A stretch of DNA of 64,000 bases from Amphiura filiformis. Its lineage: Eukaryota > Echinodermata > Ophiuroidea > Amphilepidida > Amphiuridae. A model generated the notes under the pieces. The model saw only the letters and a list, made by a program, of their open reading frames with translations. It searched no databases and was not told the DNA's origin. Positions 12,129 to 25,200 of the stretch are shown piece by piece. The position numbers were made by a program, and so were the translations under genes. The DNA lies in NCBI RefSeq assembly GCF_039555335.1, contig NC_092635.1, positions 68,174,058 through 68,238,057 on the forward strand, in the 5' to 3' direction. Every line of letters begins with the position of its first letter. The first letter of the stretch is position 1.

Positions 12129-12555
12129 TAAGGACCGTCGATGAATCGATAATAATCAAAAAATCGGCTATCCAATAATATCAATATCGCCGATATCACT
12201 TTCGGAACAAAATCGATATATCGGAGTTGCCGATAATGAAAAAAAAAATCCAAAAATTGGGCGTAAGGAGTGTGTTAACCGCCGCAATTATGTCAGTACA
12301 GACATATTTTGAAATGTAAAACTTCTAGAATCAATGAGACCGAGTGATGTTGATGATTTTAAGCCCATACTTAAACATCTTTTCACGAATGATTTGACAC
12401 CCGACTTTTCCGCTGGCAGCGCAATTTGCATTTGAAGCTTAGTGACTTGAATTTTCAGGTCACTAAAATTGGGAGGAAAATCGATTTATCGATTATTATC
12501 GATAATGAGTGACCAATATATCGATTTAAAAAAATCCTAACATCGACGGTCCTTA
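12129..12555. mobile_element. hAT-like element with 8-bp TSD, ATCGAT-rich
   Basis: The inverted ends are TAAGGACCGTCGATG and CATCGACGGTCCTTA. The perfect 8-bp duplication AGTCTTAC lies at 12121-12128 and 12556-12563. The 427-bp interior is rich in ATCGAT/TCGATA near both ends and codes for nothing. Confidence 0.9.
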
Positions 12556-12563
12556 AGTCTTAC

Positions 12564-14157
12564 ACTTTTGGAGCTTAACATGAACATCCGGCAGTAATGA
12601 ATATGTTACGAAAACCCAATTTTCATGTGACTGGCCTGCAAAAAGTGACTTAAGACGCAGGATATGAAATGAATGAAAAAATTATTTTTCCTCATTTTTT
12701 TTGCAAGATAACATCAACCTGAAGTCATAGAGGTGATAGAATCAATTAATCATTAACTCATTCCAAATTTCTTAAGCTTAACTAGATTCCATATCTACAA
12801 GGCTAACTTTACACCAGGTGCTTTGCAATGATTAACCACCCCAGCTGTCTCTCGTACAGCATTTTTGATTGGTTAATCACATAATATACTCATTTGAGTG
12901 ACCAATTAAAATGCAGCTTCTAAATATGTAAGCTCAATCCCCTTCAGCTCTACCACCATTCTTACCATGTTGCTGATTGGCTCAAGAAGTCATGATAGTG
13001 CTTTTTTAACCAATCAGCAGCTAGTGCTCATGGGGATTCAATATGCTGGTAAGGAAGGAGTCAAATATAGATTATTTGGGTTTCCAGGGACTACCTTTGG
13101 AGGAGAGTGAGAGCAATCACTCTCTACTGCTCTTCTTAAATGTGATATAGGAGAGTGATATTTAGTTCTCCTTAGTTGACCATTCTCTCCTTATATTCTG
13201 TTGTAAATGCTCTAAACAGCTCTCATTGAAGGTTCCAGAAGAGCTATTTAATGCTCTCCTGCAAATTCCAAAAGCCAGTCCTGGGTTTCAAAGCTTATAT
13301 AAAAACTGTTGGTCTTCAGGATATGGTTTATCTGGCCAATAAACATCCATCCAGTGTGGGGAACTTTGCAGAAATAATCATAATAAAGTAAAAGAGTAAA
13401 AGCTTGTTTTATGGTTTCAATTTTTTAAGTGTAAATGTGATAACAAATTGTTACAAAATTAAACCATGGCAATGGTCTATTCAGTTATTTGAGAAAAATT
13501 TGAATTGTCTATGCATACTAGGGCGGACGAGTTGTCACTGAATTTGAACTTCCGATTGTCCGAGCAAATTTGAAGAAGAAAATATGAAGCTGTTCATGTT
13601 TCTATTGTTTTAATGCTCAACTGCTACCCTTTTATTACTGCAAAGTATATATGCCACGGTCGCTATTGAGAATACTTAGTTGAGTGCTTTCACTGATTTA
13701 GCATTGTTTTGAGCAAATCTTGAAAATATTTTCCACTGTTGTTGCTGAATTTGGATTATTATACTTTCTTAAGCTTAAGTCACCCAATAGTTACAAAAAT
13801 ATACAAAGTTTGGAAAATCAACTGTTGTTTTATGAATTATAAAGAGAAACTAACTTCAGTTCCCTTGAATTTTGACAACAGTACAAAAAAGAAACCATAA
13901 CACATGCTTTCTAACAAATTTGATGTTTACAAAAGATTTATCAACAGTTAAATTTAAATCATCTTTTTTTTGCAGACTATATTTCTACGGTGCAGCTCCC
14001 TCCCAACAACACAACTCCCATCTCAGACTGCAACTTATCAAATAAACTTGTATTTCTCCACCACCTAGCTGTGGTAATAAAGCCCTCATAATACTGATTT
14101 GCCAATATATACAATGTACAGTAACCATAGTAACACAACATCAAACCCTTCCATACT
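12564..14157. other. Intergenic; imperfect palindrome at 12925-13055
   Basis: TGCTGATTGG and CCAATCAGCAG, CAATCCCC and GGGGATT, and CTTACCA and TGGTAAG pair around about 12995. This may be an old fold-back element. No coding signal was seen. Confidence 0.45.
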
Positions 14158-14341
14158 GTGCCACTTCCAGTTGTAATTCATACACCCTGTGGAAGACATG
14201 ACCTTAATCTCACACATAGGGAGTGTAGATTTCAGATGGAGTCATCCATTCAGGTAACCCCATTTGTAATTCCCACTCCCTGTGTGGGAGATTAAGAGCA
14301 TGTCTTCTACAGGGGGTGTATGGATTTCAACTTGAATAGCC
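14158..14341. mobile_element. Family A palindromic MITE
   Basis: The arms TGGAAGACATGACCTTAATC and GATTAAGAGCATGTCTTC fit, and the 3' end is TTTCAACTTGAATAGCC. The extreme left end is lost. Confidence 0.8.
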
Positions 14342-14803
14342 TATTTATCTATGTCTGTTGCAACAAATTGCCCAATTTCTCCATTTTGAAACAAAACATT
14401 TACGTAACTATCATGACATAACCTTTTCTTACAAACACACAACTATGAATGAAAATAATCACTTCACAAGGCCTAAAAAAAGGTTTGCATTGCCCTTCAA
14501 GCTGCAAAGTCAAGGGTAGTCAGTTGGTTTACTTTTTTTTTAATATTCTGATTTTGCCACATCAATATTTTAAAATGTTCACCAAATAAATATATGATGG
14601 CAAACAATGATGGTTTGCCAGGCTTGTTTTGTGAATATATCAGAGTTGTGCAGTATGAATTACAAACGGGTAAACCATTCTGCAAATTTTATACCAAAAA
14701 TATATGAAAGTTCGAATATGAAAAAAAAGAAGAAAAAAGAAAAAGAATGTTACCTTATTTTTTTGTAGTTTTTTGGGGTCAGTTAGAGAAGGGCAATGCA
14801 ATA
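14342..14803. other. Intergenic; inverted pair TTGCATTGCCCTTC / GAAGGGCAATGCAA
   Basis: The inverted arms at about 14487 and 14789 suggest an old fold-back repeat ending at the element that starts at 14804. Nothing else was recognised. Confidence 0.45.
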
Positions 14804-15361
14804 GACCTTTTCATACTGAGTAATTCCGATAAAACCCGAAGCATGAAATAATTTCCCCTGTCGCGCGTGTCTAAAAGTACCTCTTCGGCATCATGTACAG
14901 TGCGAAGTTCCAATGTGTAACAGGCATCATAACTACGATGAACTTTCGATTGTCAATTTAGGGACGAGAGAGGTACTTTTGCCAATGATACTCAACATGC
15001 AATTAAGCGTGTGGTTGTAGCGTTGTGTAAGAGACTGACTATGGAAGAGGTGATGAACGTAAACAAACACGTTCTGGAAAAAAATTTAACTGACGAGAAA
15101 TTACGGACATTATCCATTTCTTTCCATTAGTATCTTATTGTGAAAAACCAAGTAGCAGAGGTGTTAGCTCAATATGCTAGGAAAATATTTCTCGTGATGA
15201 CCCCATGTTCAAATTGGCTTAATAAGCTGTATTTTCGGCATAAAAGGGTGTCGTAATTCATGACATTTCTTGTCTGCCAGTTTGGGTACAATTTGACCCC
15301 CTAGCTTACTAAATAAATATCGCGGTTTTCCGAACTTTTCCGATCTTGATATGAAAAGGTC
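14804..15361. mobile_element. Fold-back element with TA duplication
   Basis: The ends GACCTTTTCATA and TATGAAAAGGTC are perfect inverted repeats flanked by TA (14802-14803, 15362-15363), consistent with a mariner-type MITE. No open frame of note. Confidence 0.65.
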
Positions 15362-16438
15362 TATTTCTTTTTTTTAGCCTAAGCTTATCATGTGGATGAT
15401 TAGAAATTGTTACTAGATATGTAAGTCAAACATAAAGTTGTGAAATTTACATTTTTCATTATATTATAGATATTCACAAGTTAGAATTAAATATAATTGT
15501 GTGAACTTGATGTAAAGATTTCTTTCTTTCCATATTTTGAAAACATTTCTTCAATTCTGCCAAAATGTGTGTGCTATTGACATGTCATCGGCGATGTCCA
15601 ACCCTGCAAGAACTTATTAATGATAAAATGCAATACTTGCTATATTCTGTGCGTAGGATACAATCTGCTGTGTGCATACGTATTTAGTGATACTACAGTA
15701 AATTTTGTTGTGCATTTCAGGATTTGCAATGCAAATATTTTAATCAGAAAATTATTAACTGGTATCGTGTTAAACTCATTGAAGGTTTTGAATGAGTTAC
15801 AAATACTTAAATCTATCTTTTAGTTCAGTTTGGAGTAAGAAGATCAATATAGAGCCTCAACTGTGTATGAGTAAGAGTTGGTACATAATTAAGAACAAAT
15901 TTCAGTACAAAATGTCTGCTCCCCCAAAAAAACCCTTTATAATGCATTATGGGTAATCAAGGCATTATGGGTAAAGTACAAGACTCAAAACTCTCATCAA
16001 TACCAAATTTGGCAGGAAACGTTAAGAGTTTTGTTACTCTCTCTGTAAAAGTATATTCCACATTCAGGTGTCAAATTTCTGAGTCACCAATGGGAAAAAA
16101 TTGATATAGAGAGACTACACTGTAATTTGCAGCTACAGAATTGCCATGTAGATCTTAGAGATAATGACATCAATGTGTGATGTTATGAGGCCCATCTGTT
16201 TGGTACTGACCCAGGTATAGTGTAATGCCGTAAACCTTTCTGATAAGTAAGTACACTGAGAAATTCAAAATTACAATGTGAACACACCTAAATTGATTAC
16301 AAGTGTCTGCATAGTGTAGGAGTATTCGTGGTGGGTTGGATATCATATTTACGCATAATTTTGATAAGTAAACAAATTAAATCAAATAATGAATTTTTTT
16401 TTGATGAAGTAGTAATGTCCTTCGTCTTAATTTAGGTA
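15362..16438. other. Intergenic, no feature recognised
   Basis: AT-rich sequence. GCATTATGGGTAA occurs twice at 15942-15972. Confidence 0.5.
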
Positions 16439-16441
16439 ATT

Positions 16442-16722
16442 GGGCTATTCCATTTAAAATCCACACTATCCCTGTGGAAGATTTGGTAAATATCTTCCAC
16501 AGGGGGAGTTTGAATTTCAAATGGAATGAACACATTTAGGCAGCTCCATTTGAATTTCATACACCCTCTGAAAAAGATTCAACCTGAATCTTCCACAGAG
16601 GGAGAGTGAGTTTCTAATGGAGCTACGTAATGTGTTCATTCCATTTAAAATTCATACTCCCCCTGTGGAAGATATTTCCAAAATCTTCCACAGGGGGAGT
16701 ATGGATTTTAAATGGAATAGCC
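16442..16722. mobile_element. Family B palindromic MITE, full length
   Basis: The ends GGGCTATTCCATTTAAAATC and GATTTTAAATGGAATAGCCC are perfect. The interior is a second nested palindrome around CTTCCACAG. The 3-bp duplication ATT lies on both sides (16439-16441, 16723-16725). This is the best family B copy in the window. Confidence 0.93.
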
Positions 16723-16769
16723 CATTTCATCCTTTTGCTTCTGAAATTTTATTATTTGATTAAATTTGT

Positions 16770-16966
16770 TCATTGGCATTTTCAATTTGAAATTCATTCA
16801 TCCCTATGTAAGACATGACCTTAATCTTTCACACAGGGAATGTGAATTTCAAATGAGGTTATCCGAATGGGTGACTTCATTTGCAATATTCACTCCTAGG
16901 TGGAATATTATGGCCATGTCTTTTATATAGGGCATATGGATTTCAACTGGAATAGCCCATTCATAC
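16770..16966. mobile_element. Family A palindromic MITE
   Basis: The arms AAGACATGACCTTAATCTTT and GGCCATGTCTTTTATA fit, and the 3' end GGAATAGCCC is followed by ATT. It lies directly behind the family B copy. Confidence 0.8.
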
Positions 16967-17202
16967 TCAAACTACTGGATGAATAATCTACACCAATTAC
17001 TCCATTTTTATCATTCTTGTAAATAATATCTCACCGATGTTATGCTAAGGATACTTTTCATAAGATCAAATACCATTAAAATTATAATATTACAATATCA
17101 TTGAGAGAAATCTATGGACCATAAAGAGAGCATTTCTGTTTTAACCATTCAACCATCCCGTAAATATTAATTATCAACTGCAACTTGATTGTAATAGGCT
17201 AG

Positions 17203-17382
17203 TTAGTCCAGCTGAAATCCATTCACCCTATGGAAGACATGACCTTAATCTCCTACACTGGGGGTGTAGAATTAAAATGGACTCACCCATTCAGGTAACC
17301 CAATTTGAAATTCACACTCCCTGTGTGGAAGATCAAGGTCATGTCTTGCATGGAAGGTGTGTGGATTTTAACTGGAATAGTC
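17203..17382. mobile_element. Family A palindromic MITE
   Basis: The left arm is CCAGCTGAAATCCATTCACC and the inner arms are GGAAGACATGACCTTAATCT / AGATCAAGGTCATGTCTTGC. The end GGAATAGTCC is followed by AAT. Confidence 0.85.
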
Positions 17383-17385
17383 CAA

Positions 17386-18245
17386 TGTGTTTTCCTCAAC
17401 ATTAAGCCTATACTTAGACACATGCATTTTCGTTATCTATTTGTAATTCACTTCCCAAATACATCATTATCTTTTCAAAATTATATAAGCATACTTCTTT
17501 GGGTTGAGAAGCAATACATTTATCACAAATAAGGAATGTTCAAGAGTGCAAAGTTCATTTTAAAGTTTAAGCATTGCATAACTTTGCACTCTACTGATGC
17601 TTACTTTACCTCCGATCAGGTTAATGTTCCATATGTTTTTGGAGAAATACAATGTTTACTTTGAGAGAAATGTACATACATTTAAGACTTTTTAATACAT
17701 ACAATATTGTATACACTATACAAAGTACAAGATAATTGTAACAAGTATGAAAATGTTTTCAAATTGTCAATACTACATCAACAGGATCCCTCATATTGGA
17801 TGGCTAAATAAACACTCTCACAGTCAAAGTCATTGTTTAGTGAACCATATACACATACATACAAAAATATGCAGTTTGGTGGTCTCTGTAGATTGTGCTT
17901 AGCCTGAATGTATCCTGAGTTAAGTTTCTGGGTGCCAATATAATATATGGGTCATTGGACTTCACACTTGACTATGAGAGTGTATTAGCTGGCCATCCTT
18001 GAATCAGAGTAGTTGTACATAACGTGTGGTTGAAATTAGGCACAATTGAATAGTCCAGTCCCCCAATGACACAGTTCAGTAATCTGAACTTTGACCTTGG
18101 GCCTCATACCCAAATGCCGAGGTCAATGATTACACTTGAGCGTTTAGACTGCTGAGCTATGCTACCATTAAGAAGAGAAAACAAGTTTGGTCTCTGAATG
18201 GGCCTTCCAGAAAGGAATGATTCATTTTGCAGGAAAGGAAAAGAC
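17386..18245. other. Intergenic; weak tRNA-like segment near 18090-18165
   Basis: The minus strand contains TAGCTCAGCAGTCTAAACGC, resembling a Pol III A box, without a convincing B box. The rest is unassigned. Confidence 0.35.
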
Positions 18246-18431
18246 TGGCTGTTCCAGTTGAAATTTTTTCACCTCCCAATGGAAGACATGATCTTAATCC
18301 CTCACACTGGGAAAATGAATTTTAAATGAGGTTACCTGAATAGATGACTCCTTTTGAAATCTACACTCCCCGTGTGGGAGGTTATGAATGTCATGTCTTC
18401 CATAGTGGGTTGTATGGATTTCAACTGGAAT
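18246..18431. mobile_element. Family A palindromic MITE
   Basis: It starts GGCTGTTCCAGTTGAAAT, has arms GGAAGACATGATCTTAATCC and GTTATGAATGTCATGTCTTC, and ends CAACTGGAATAGC. Confidence 0.83.
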
Positions 18432-18434
18432 AGC

Positions 18435-19201
18435 TATGTGTCTTTTTAAAACAACACTAATAACTCAATCCGTATAGCAGTAAAGATGGGTTAACAAATT
18501 CTCTAATACCATGTATAAAACCAACAGTATGAGCCATCACTTTCTCATTTCAAGGACAAAGTTCATTGACCTTCACAGCTTAAAAGTTGACCTCAAATGA
18601 TATCACTAATTTCACTTCCAATACCATAAACTCATGTTACTCCACTCTCATGTTATGGAGTATGAGTGTTTGCATCCAACTCCTTTAGAGGTCAGTTTAA
18701 AGGTCAGTCTCCAAGTTTACAAGCATATTGAGGTTATGAACTGTGTCCTTACATGGCATGGTTTAATTTGTTGTAAATCCCTCTTTTCTGAGGAGCACCA
18801 AGCTAATTTATGTTTTAGATCATCAGTGATAAGGCAAATAACTCATAACGTCTTTCTGGAAGGGATCTTCATGTACAACCACTGCTAATTTGACCTACTG
18901 TATAAGTGGTTAATTTTTCGCGAGGATTATATTTTGCAAATTTTGTAAATATATGTTATGTTGTGATGTTAACCATGCCAATATGAAAATTTTGTCTTAT
19001 AATAACATTGTTAAGGCATGAATTTCATGAAAATACCAACATGCACCAAAGTTCCCCTTTGTCGGAAAATAACCACTTGCACAGTACTAGTTACAAAGAA
19101 CTTCTGCACCACAAATGATAACTCGTAGTGGAGCTACTCCAAAGTTACCCTTGCTGACAAATTCCAAAAAACATCCTCTGCTAACATCATGGTTTTTTTT
19201 T
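18435..19201. other. Downstream region of PIP4K2, 3' UTR expected at its right end
   Basis: On the minus strand this lies just past the PIP4K2 stop, so part must be the 3' UTR. No clear AATAAA signal was identified. Confidence 0.4.
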
Positions 19202-19282
19202 TTACTCTAACGCTTTGGTGACAAATTCCAAAAACCTTTCTGCATACTGCTTGGGTTTAACGGTAGAAATTTCAGCCCCAGC
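19202..19282 (-). CDS. PIP4K2: PIP4K2 terminal exon with stop codon
   Basis: This exon has 26 codons plus TAA. After acceptor cttaatag it reads [20 protein letters not shown] and then VTKALE-stop, the standard C-terminus of the family. The stop occupies 19202-19204. The codon usually giving Asn (VNPEQY) is Lys here. No clear polyadenylation signal could be fixed downstream. Confidence 0.93.
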   Translation of the reverse strand, partial: AGAEISTVKPKQYAERFLEFVTKALE

Positions 19283-22200
19283 CTATTAAGGAAAACAAAA
19301 TAGGAATGAAATTAATAACTAGATTAGTAAATAATTATGTGGTGCATAAAACGTTTCTCTGTTGAACTTCTGAGATTAGAAATGGTAATGTTGGTGAAGA
19401 ATGAACATACCGTATTTCCTCGAATAGTCGCCCCCCTCAAATAAACGCCCCCACCACTTTTTTCAACCAAGATGTTTCAAAAATGCCGATATCTTCTGTA
19501 GTAAGCTTACCAAGTTGCTTACATGGTCGATAATAGCAGCAATAATTGGCGAAAATCTGCATCGGAAACCCGGAAGTGAACCAAAAGTCAGTGTTTCTAG
19601 TTCATAGTTCATCATTTTAGCGTGACTTTTAAGCTTACCTAATGATTTTAATGGGAATTGTCGTGCTAAAAATGGCCTCTAATAAATGTCCCCCGCCCCC
19701 CTTTTGGAAAATGCAACGCCCCCGGGGGCGTTTATTCAAGGAAATACGGTATTGTAAAATGACCTCAAAGAACCCCTAAAATGACCTTTTACCTCACATC
19801 AAATGGTATCACATATGCCATTGTGCCCAAGGTTGGTTCAAGCCCTATTGAAATCCATCAAAGCATGTGGGAGAAATGGCAAAATCTTTACCTTTGATGC
19901 CATAAATCAATGATGACCTTACTTGACCCCTATTCCCCGTAGAAGTGACGTAATTAATTGGATTAACTACCATAGACCGCCCTGTACTACAAGCAGATTG
20001 CACTAATCACCTGTGTATGTCAGCAAACATAGATTGAATACAATACCGCTCTTTTCAAAGATACTTATCTTACAGGTGCGAGTGATCAGCCTTTCTTTGA
20101 CATCTATGGTTCAATGCATCGGTACCACGTGAACGTTATAGTGCAGGGCGATATAGTCAAAATTTTATTCATCTATTGCTATGGTAGTTAATCCGATTAA
20201 CTACGTCACTTCCACAGCATATATGTGACACAATCTGCTCAATAGAGTCCAAAGGAGGCATTTTTGAAAATCGAGTTACTATAATTATTAAATTATACAA
20301 TCATTAGGCTATCATATATGAATACATCAAATGTCTAGCATACTTGGTTCTAAAGTTCTGTGATATGTATTTTCTTAGGTATTTATTGTTTTTTACTCAA
20401 TACTTTTTTTGCCTTTATGATATCTCAATTTCTCGTGTCCCATATGACATTTGCCCTCTAATTCCATACCCTCCTACCTACATTGGCCCTGACCAAAAGA
20501 TCATTCCATGTACCATAAAAATCAGAATCAGAATCTGTTTAATAATGCATCATTGAATGTATGATCAATATGAACATTAATGTTAAAATAAAATAGTGAA
20601 TATTTTCAGTCATGGAACTTACTTTTTACAACTTGCTACATTACGTCTGATATCATCAGACTTCATCAGGCAGCTGACCCACTGGGTTAGTCATATGATA
20701 CTTGAAGACGATTAGGGATCTTCTTGATGGTCCGGTCCCATGTGTGATGTAAGTTGTGTCTCATATCAGTCCCCCTTTCTTGGGAGAGAGTAGAGCAGGC
20801 GTCACTAATCAAGAAAGGGGGGCTGAGACACAACTTATCTCAAGTATGGGACCAGCCCATCAAGAAGATCCCTAGTCGTCTTCAAGTGTGATATAACCAG
20901 CCCAGCGGGTCAGCTGCCTGATGAAGTCTGATGGTATCAGGTGCAACATAGCAAGTTGTAAAAGTAAGTTCCAGTAAAGGATTTAATTCAAAACTTTATA
21001 ATGTTAAAATGCTTCATTAGGTTTGGTAATCTGAAATGGGCTATTCCACTTGAAATTCATACACCCCATGGAAGACACATGTCTTAATCTTCCACACAGG
21101 GGATGTAGTTTTCAAATGGATTCACTCATTCAGGTTAACTCCATTTGAAATTCACACTCTCTGTGTGGGAGATTATGGTCATGTCTTCCATTTGGGGTGT
21201 AAGGATTTCAACTGGAACAGCCCAATGAGGGTCACATGTCAAATCTACAACATGATTTTAAAGGTTAAACTGATTTTTGCCATTTTAGGGCAACATAACA
21301 TTTTTATTTGCCCAATGATGCATGGTTGGAGGTATGCTGATTATGAAGTTAATGATAACATGCTGCATTAGGTTTTGTAATTATAGACTGAAATGAGACT
21401 GATATGTCAAACCATAACATGATTTTTAAAGGAAGATGCTCCGATTTCCCTGCATGTTATTTACAGCCTTCATTGAATGGTCAGTGAATTATCTGATATT
21501 TTTTATGTCATTCAAAACCCTTTTTTCTCAAATTAAATATTGCCTACGCAATCAACTTACCCCATGTTTGACTGTTTTGGCAGCTTGTGCTGCTTTCTTC
21601 TTTGCCCCCCAATGCGTAAGAATGTCTATAAGTGCCATAAAGTATATCTCAGCCTTCGGCGAATCTAGGCAGAAAGAAAAGGACAGAGGGGTTAATGAAG
21701 ATCAGAGGTAACTAATAGTCTCTTATACATAAAGGGATAACTAAACACATCAAAAGAAATAAGTCCCCCTCTGAACATGTCGTCATAACATTGTAAGGTT
21801 TCGTTTTGTACCAATAAAACTAACTTTGAAATAATTATATGACTGTTTACTAAGTGCTGTGTGAAAATGAGAGATTTCCATGACTTCAGGGCGGAATGAG
21901 CCTAAATTGAAGGCAAAAACTGCCCTTTTCAAAAGTCACAAAGTAGGCCTATGCTTGTCACAAAAGTTGATTCATGGCTTGTTACTAATGGAAAACCCCA
22001 TGTGTTTGAGTGCAGTTTAAAATCCTCACCAAGTGAACATTTACTGTAATGTGTATCGATTCTTGATCATTCAGCCATGCAAATCACCTTGGTGCAGAGT
22101 TCAGCACAGTGAGTTGTAAGATGGCCAGTTCCATTCCTTGTCCCAATACGAAGCATAGGCCTACTTTGTGACTTTTGGAAAGGGCAGTTTTTGTCTTCAA

Positions 22201-25200
22201 TTTGGGTTCATTCAGCCATGAAGTCATGGACATCTTTCATTTTCACAAAACACTTAGTAAACAATCACATAATTATTTCTAAGTAAGTTTTATTGGTACA
22301 AAGTTTTACTTTACGATTTTATGACAAAATTTTCAGAGGGGGACTTATTTCTTTTGATGTGTTTACATTGCTGGTGTGTTGAAATTTACACACTAATTGT
22401 AGTCTTACTACGAGGCTCACCTAAGTTAAGTGAAAGTTACTACATCTTCCTAAAGTTTGTTTGGCTTATAATGGGCGAAAAATAAGATTCATAACACTGT
22501 GTACTGATACAGAATGGTATGCACGCTACTTGTGCATTGCGTAAGGCCAAAAAAAAAAAATATTGTTGTGTTGCCCTCAAGTGGAAAAATGGGAAATTTG
22601 GGTAGGACGGTCGGATTATTATTTATTTATTTATTTATTTTTTTTTTGAACCTTGAGTTTTTAAAATCCCTCAAATATTAAATAATGCTTGTTCAATTAG
22701 GGAAATTTGTCAATTTTGACTTCTGGATACCTGTTAGACAACAATTAAAGACTAGTCTTACAATAAAATATTAATTTTAAGTGAAAAACATTGGGTTTTT
22801 GAACAAATCTGTAAAAATCATCATTCAAAAAAAAAAAAAAAAAAAAAAAAATTTAACCCTGATTTTTTAGGATTTAGGGTAGGACGGTTGAGGGCAACAC
22901 AACAATATTTTTTTGTTGGCCTAATGTGTGACTGCCGCACGCTTATGTGAATTTTTATTTGAATGCGAGTTGGGACTTTAATTGACTCGTGCAGTAACAA
23001 AAAATTAATAATTTTTGCTTATTATAAGCCAAACAAACTTTATGTACTATCACCCTCCCAGATCAATGGCATAGTCAGGACTTTTTCAGCGGTGGGAGGG
23101 TGAGTGTCGAGGAAGGGGGAAGGCAACTTTTAAGGGGGAGGATCAGCAGTGCTACCACATCCTTCATCCCATGGATAAGGCAAATTGGATGATAACTGAG
23201 TAGGCTTGGCAGAGCAGGGGTTTTCAGAGTAGGTTTGACAGGAAATGCAAAAAGTTACGGTACATATTTCAAAAATTGTTCAACAAACAGTGCTGCACCG
23301 CCAGTATAACGGGCTCATCCACTAGTTCAAATAAGAAAAGTAACAAATTCTAAATTTGGCTAGATGAATGTACTATTTTACATGGCTCAATAGGCTTGGA
23401 ATCTAGTCAGTTTGTCAGCTACTCATTTGGAAATTTAAAATTTAGGCATTTTCCCAAGTAAAGCAATTCAGAAGAAATAATGGCAAATGTTGTAATCTTT
23501 GTAAAAATATTTGTCCCAATTTTCCGAGAAAATTAACATTTTTTTCAGGACAGCTTTCTCACCTTCTGTGCATCTCACAGCATACACATTGCACCCAAAA
23601 TCAAATTCATCATACTCTCCACTCGATAAAAGATGCCCCCTCGGTGACGGGCTATCAGGTGGAGTGAGCACCTCCCCACCGCTTCCGGATCCTTCATCAT
23701 CGTCTATGCCATTGGCTTCGGTTGTCTCGTTTTCCTGTTGCTCCTGCTCGTAGCGCTCACTGTCATGGATACCGACGAGCAGACTGTAGTCCATTAGTTT
23801 CAGTTCTGCAAGAAACTGCACAAATAAATAAACAAACACAGAGTGTTAATGTCTAGTAAGTAAACTAAAAATAAATTTTTTGGATGTATATAGCGCATTT
23901 TTTCAGAGGATTCAAAGCACTGTAATTTTGCTGCCATTGGTGAATCATCAGAATCAGATCGCATCAACTAGGTCGGTTGCTTGAACCCGGGACTCAAGTG
24001 GTGCAAGGCGAGGGAACAATCACTGCCGCCAACTCACTCTCCCAGTGCCACATAAGATACAGTACCTTTTCTCTAGGAATTCTTATAATCAAATTGGTAA
24101 TTTTTATATGTTGTCTCACAAAAGTATTTTGCATAGTTTGACAAAAAAACTATACAAAAACAAACAATGTTAACATTAAATAAACTCCTACATGTCTGAT
24201 TGTCATTATGAGTTTGACTTGACAATTTGTGCCAAATATCGATTTTGCCTCTTTGTTAAATTCATGTTACGTTTGAATTCTCTTGCCAGCATGAGAGGAC
24301 AGCATGATTATTTAACGGTGATTTAGCTTGATAAGTGAGTGAAAGAGGGCAGCATACAGGTTTAGTTAACAAAGAGACGAATCGATATTTGGCAAATCGA
24401 TATTCGGCATTCTGCCAAACTCATAACCCATGTACTTACATCTGTATCAAATTTGAGTCTCTTCATCAGTGTGTCTTTGGCCTCGGCTCCTATCCTTAAC
24501 TTCACATTGTCATTGACAAAGTCATTATCCTTCAATGTCGGTAAATCCTTGTCCTAATCAAAACACGAAAAAAAATATGGTGGGGAATTATTTTTATTAT
24601 ATTCTTTACTTTGTTCTCCTTCATGTGACACCACTTGGGGTTCATACCTTCTTGGCATTTTGAGATATGAAAATGACCCATATGAATATTGACCCAGGGC
24701 TTATTATGAGTGCCACCCCTAGGTGGGAAAATATTTTTATTATATTCTTTACATTTTCCTCTTTCTTTGACACCACTTGGGGGTTCATACCTTTGTGGCA
24801 TTTAAAGATATGTCAATTTCGGACCAAAAGGTTGGTAAGGGGCTGTGCAATAATTATGAGCCCTGGGGAGGGTAAAATTGGGGGGGCAAGAAATTTTTGG
24901 CGAGACGAAAGGGGGGCAAGCAATTTTTGGCAAGCCGAGAGGGGGGGCAAGCGATTTTTGGCACGATTCACGGGCACCTTTTTAATAAAATGCTTTAAAA
25001 AGGCTTAGGAAAACGGCACGGAAACGCATACATATGAAAAATTGCCTCCACGCAGCGCCCGCAACATACATCTAGACCATTTAAAGTTTGGAATTTGGGA
25101 TCCCAAAATTTGGCATGTTCAAGGGGGGGGGCAAAGAATTTTTGGCGGGCCGAGAGGGGGGCAAGCGATTTTTGGCGGGCCGAGAGGGGGGCAAGCGATT

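Noticed and set aside
23511..23753. Plus-strand 80-codon frame
   Set aside because: It is the antisense shadow of the PIP4K2 exon at 23563-23815.
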